From assembly GCF_004403985.1 (NCBI RefSeq), contig NZ_SOHL01000016.1:1-64000 (forward strand): a stretch of 64,000 nucleotides of DNA, read 5' to 3'. The position numbers and the translations under genes are program-made. Under the pieces are notes generated by a model. That model worked only from the letters and a program-made list of their open reading frames with translations. It was not told where the DNA came from and made no database searches. The first letter of the stretch is position 1; every line of letters begins with the position of its first letter. This stretch comes from Cryobacterium gelidum. Lineage in GTDB: Bacteria; Actinomycetota; Actinomycetes; Actinomycetales; Microbacteriaceae. Shown one piece after another: positions 61,805-64,000 of this stretch.

Positions 61805-62761
61805 TCAGACCTTACGCAGGAGCACCTTCGCGACGGCATGCGTCGGGTCCTTGCGCAGAACCAGGGTGGCACGGGAGCGGGTGGGACGGATGTTCTGCAG
61901 CAGGTTGGGCTCATTGATGCTGGTCCAGATGCTGCGCGCCCTGGCGCGGGCCTCCTCTTCGGTGAGTTCGGCGTAGCGGTGAAAGAACGAGTTGGGGTTG
62001 GCGAACGCCCCGCGCTGCAGCTTGAGGAAACGTTCCTCGTACCAGCGGGCGATGTCCTGGGTGCGGGCGTCCACATAGATGGTGAAGTCGAACAGGTCAC
62101 TCACCGAGAGGCCGTGGCCGGGCCCGGGAGGCTGGAGCACGTTGAGTCCCTCGACGATGAGGATGTCGGGCTGGCGCACGACGATCTGGGCGTCCGGCAC
62201 GATGTCGTAGCTCAGGTGCGAGTAGAACGGTGAGCGCACCTCGGGGGCACCGCTCTTGACCGCGCTTACGAAGCGCAGCAGGGCGCGTCGATCGTAGGAC
62301 TCCGGAAATCCCTTGCGCTCCATCAGACCCCGGCGGTTCAGCTCTGCATTGGGAAACAGGAAGCCATCGGTCGTGACGAGCTCAACCCGGGGGGTGTCTT
62401 CCCAGCGGGAGAGCATCTTGCGCAGCAGCCGTGCAGCGGTCGATTTGCCGACGGCGACCGAACCGGCCACACCGATCACGAACGGCGTGGGGCGGGCACG
62501 TTCTCCCAGAAACCCACTTGTCGCACGGTGCAGCGTGCGCGCATTCGCCGCGTAGAGGTTGAGCAAGCGGCTCAACGGAAGGTAGACATCCTTCACCTCG
62601 TTGATATCGAGCGGCTCACCGATGCCACGCAACTGCACGATCTCGGTCTCTTTGAGCGGGAGCAGGGTGGTCGGCGCGAGGGCCGCCCAGTCCGCTCGGT
62701 CGAGCTCCACGAAGGGGGTACCGTGACCGTTCACTACAGGGGTCAGCACCGGATCGGACAT
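61805..62761 (-). CDS. coaA: Pantothenate kinase, type I
   Basis: This 318-residue enzyme catalyses the first step of coenzyme A synthesis and is feedback-regulated by CoA. The P-loop is [17 protein letters not shown] (near residue 97). [19 protein letters not shown] and [20 protein letters not shown] follow, then [20 protein letters not shown] and [15 protein letters not shown] chose ATG 62761; an upstream in-frame ATG at 62797 overlaps the glmS start. TAAGCT lies 7 bp before the ATG, so the mRNA may be leaderless. Confidence 0.95.
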   Translation of the reverse strand: MSDPVLTPVVNGHGTPFVELDRADWAALAPTTLLPLKETEIVQLRGIGEPLDINEVKDVYLPLSRLLNLYAANARTLHRATSGFLGERARPTPFVIGVAGSVAVGKSTAARLLRKMLSRWEDTPRVELVTTDGFLFPNAELNRRGLMERKGFPESYDRRALLRFVSAVKSGAPEVRSPFYSHLSYDIVPDAQIVVRQPDILIVEGLNVLQPPGPGHGLSVSDLFDFTIYVDARTQDIARWYEERFLKLQRGAFANPNSFFHRYAELTEEEARARARSIWTSINEPNLLQNIRPTRSRATLVLRKDPTHAVAKVLLRKV

Positions 62762-62795
62762 TGTCCCAAGCTTAGTCCGACTAAAATTGACTTCC
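62762..62795. promoter_or_regulatory. Overlapping divergent promoters of coaA and glmS
   Basis: Only 34 bp separate the two ATGs. TAAAAT (62782-62787) is 8 bp before glmS, and on the other strand TAAGCT (62774-62769) is 7 bp before coaA. Both fit -10 boxes of leaderless mRNAs. The two transcription starts are only about 30 bp apart, so expression of the two genes may interfere. Confidence 0.55.
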
Positions 62796-64000
62796 ATGTG
62801 CGGAATCGTGGGTTATGTCGGAAGCAACAAGACCGTTGATGTTCTCATGGGCGGGCTCGGACGGCTCGAATATCGCGGGTATGACTCCGCCGGGATCGCC
62901 GTTATCGACGATTTCGGTGTGCTCAACACCGCCAAGAAGGCCGGCAAGCTCGCGGCCTTGACCAATGAGCTGAAGGCCCACCCCATCAATAACGGCACGA
63001 CCGGCATCGGTCACACCCGCTGGGCCACCCACGGCGGCCCCACCGATGGCAATGCCCACCCGCACCTCGGTGACAACAACAAGCTCGCCCTCATCCACAA
63101 CGGCATCATCGAGAACTTCGCCGTGCTGCGCGAGGAACTGCTCGCCGAAGGCTTCACCTTTCTGAGCGAAACCGACACCGAGGTCGCCGCGGTGCTGCTC
63201 GGCCGCGAGTACCAGCGTGTCGGCGACCTGGGCGAGGCCTTCCGCGCCATCGTGGCCCGCCTCGACGGCGCGTTCACGCTGCTCGCCGTGCACCAGGACC
63301 AGCCCGGCGTCGTCGTGGGCGCCCGCCGCAACTCGCCGCTGGTCATCGGCCTCGGCGACGGCGAGAATTTTCTCGGCTCCGACGTTGCCGCGTTCGTCGA
63401 GTACACCCGCCGCGCCGTCGCCATCGGCCAGGACCAGATCGTCACCATCACGGCGGATGCCGTCACCGTCACCGACTTCGACGGTCACCCCGTCGAGACC
63501 GAAGAGTTCGACATCGCCTGGGACGCCTCCGCCAGTGAAAAGGGCGGCTGGTCCAGCTTCATGGCCAAGGAAGTCTCCGAGCAGCCGGATGCCGTCGCCA
63601 ACACCCTGCGCGGGCGCATCATCGACGGCCACGTGGTCGTGCCGGAACTGACCGAATTCGGCGATGATGTGCTCGCGGGCATCCGTCGCATCGTCATCGT
63701 CGCGTGTGGAACGGCCGCCTACGCCGCGCAGACCGCTAAGTACGCCATCGAAAAGTGGGCGCGGGTGCCGGTGGACGTGGAACTCAGCCACGAGTTCCGA
63801 TACCGTGACCCGGTGCTCGACGACCACACCCTGGTGATCTCGATCAGCCAGTCCGGTGAAACCATGGACACGCTCATGGCCGTCAAGTACGCCATGTCGC
63901 TCGGCGCCAAGGCGATCTCGATCTGCAACACGCAGGGCGCGACCATCCCGCGCGAATCCGACGCCGTGATCTACACGCACGCCGGCCCCGAAGTGGCCGT
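62796..64000 (+). CDS. glmS: Glutamine-fructose-6-phosphate aminotransferase (cut by window end)
   Basis: The first 401 residues are visible. The N-terminal glutaminase domain starts [20 protein letters not shown], with nucleophile Cys2 exposed after methionine removal, and continues [17 protein letters not shown] and [20 protein letters not shown]. The isomerase domain begins with [18 protein letters not shown], then [18 protein letters not shown] and [19 protein letters not shown]. It makes glucosamine 6-phosphate for the cell wall, the step before GlmM. The rest lies beyond the window. Confidence 0.97.
   Translation, partial: MCGIVGYVGSNKTVDVLMGGLGRLEYRGYDSAGIAVIDDFGVLNTAKKAGKLAALTNELKAHPINNGTTGIGHTRWATHGGPTDGNAHPHLGDNNKLALIHNGIIENFAVLREELLAEGFTFLSETDTEVAAVLLGREYQRVGDLGEAFRAIVARLDGAFTLLAVHQDQPGVVVGARRNSPLVIGLGDGENFLGSDVAAFVEYTRRAVAIGQDQIVTITADAVTVTDFDGHPVETEEFDIAWDASASEKGGWSSFMAKEVSEQPDAVANTLRGRIIDGHVVVPELTEFGDDVLAGIRRIVIVACGTAAYAAQTAKYAIEKWARVPVDVELSHEFRYRDPVLDDHTLVISISQSGETMDTLMAVKYAMSLGAKAISICNTQGATIPRESDAVIYTHAGPEVA

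Noticed and set aside
1-64000. CRISPR array, tRNA, rRNA or prophage genes
   Set aside because: No regular repeat-spacer pattern and no cloverleaf or phage module was seen in reading; tRNA detection by eye is limited.

Overview
The window is GC-rich DNA from an actinobacterium, most likely a member of the Microbacteriaceae (Micrococcales). This is judged from family knowledge: the S10-spc-alpha ribosomal clusters run into secY-adk-map and infA-rpmJ-rpsM-rpsK-rpoA-rplQ, followed by truA-rplM-rpsI-glmM-coaA-glmS. Several genes look leaderless, and GTG/TTG starts are common.

Layout. (1) 1-4738 is an insertion-sequence nest. The C-terminus of one IS30-type transposase ends at 279. A second IS30-type element (347-4738, with near-perfect 28-bp terminal inverted repeats) has been split by a 2.8-kb block holding two IS110-type transposases. 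Each has structured non-coding DNA upstream that could encode a bridge RNA. (2) 4838-15196 is a surface-polysaccharide cluster: flippase, hexapeptide acyltransferase, GT2 and GT4 glycosyltransferases, a membrane-anchored TIM-barrel glycosidase, a VanZ-like protein, a large DUF4012 protein and the priming phosphoglycosyltransferase. (3) 15617-28257 holds the S10 and spc ribosomal genes, secY, adk and map, with no S14 gene between L5 and S8. (4) 28261-35763 is a mannitol PTS locus: a divergent PRD/EIIA regulator, then a lone EIIB, HPr, EI, EIICB, EIIA and mannitol-1-phosphate dehydrogenase. (5) 35890-38969 is the alpha-operon region.

(6) 39057-56168 is the most interesting part. Two 347-residue double-GNAT paralogues bracket about 15 kb of catabolic genes. 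Module 1 holds an ACS-type MFS transporter, a GntR/FCD regulator, an Asp/Glu-racemase-like protein and a tightly packed operon: xylose-isomerase-like TIM barrel, DhaK-DhaL kinase, RpiB-like isomerase, 3-hydroxyacyl-CoA-dehydrogenase-like oxidoreductase and triosephosphate-isomerase-like protein. Module 2 holds a 3-hydroxyisobutyrate-dehydrogenase-like enzyme, a DUF1537 kinase, a second GntR/FCD regulator, a second MFS transporter and an SDR. My inference is that module 1 oxidises and decarboxylates a five-carbon sugar acid to a tetrulose, phosphorylates it, and isomerises the tetrulose phosphate to D-erythrose 4-phosphate. Module 2 would handle a four-carbon acid such as threonate. At the left edge lies a deletion relic that fuses pieces of the promoter, the kinase start and an SDR end. 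At the right edge lies an epimerase pseudogene.

(7) 56172-64000 is an OafA-type acyltransferase, then truA, rplM, rpsI, glmM, coaA (reverse strand) and the first two thirds of glmS, which runs off the end. I saw no tRNA, rRNA or CRISPR array. Hairpins, promoters and operators were found by eye without folding or searching.
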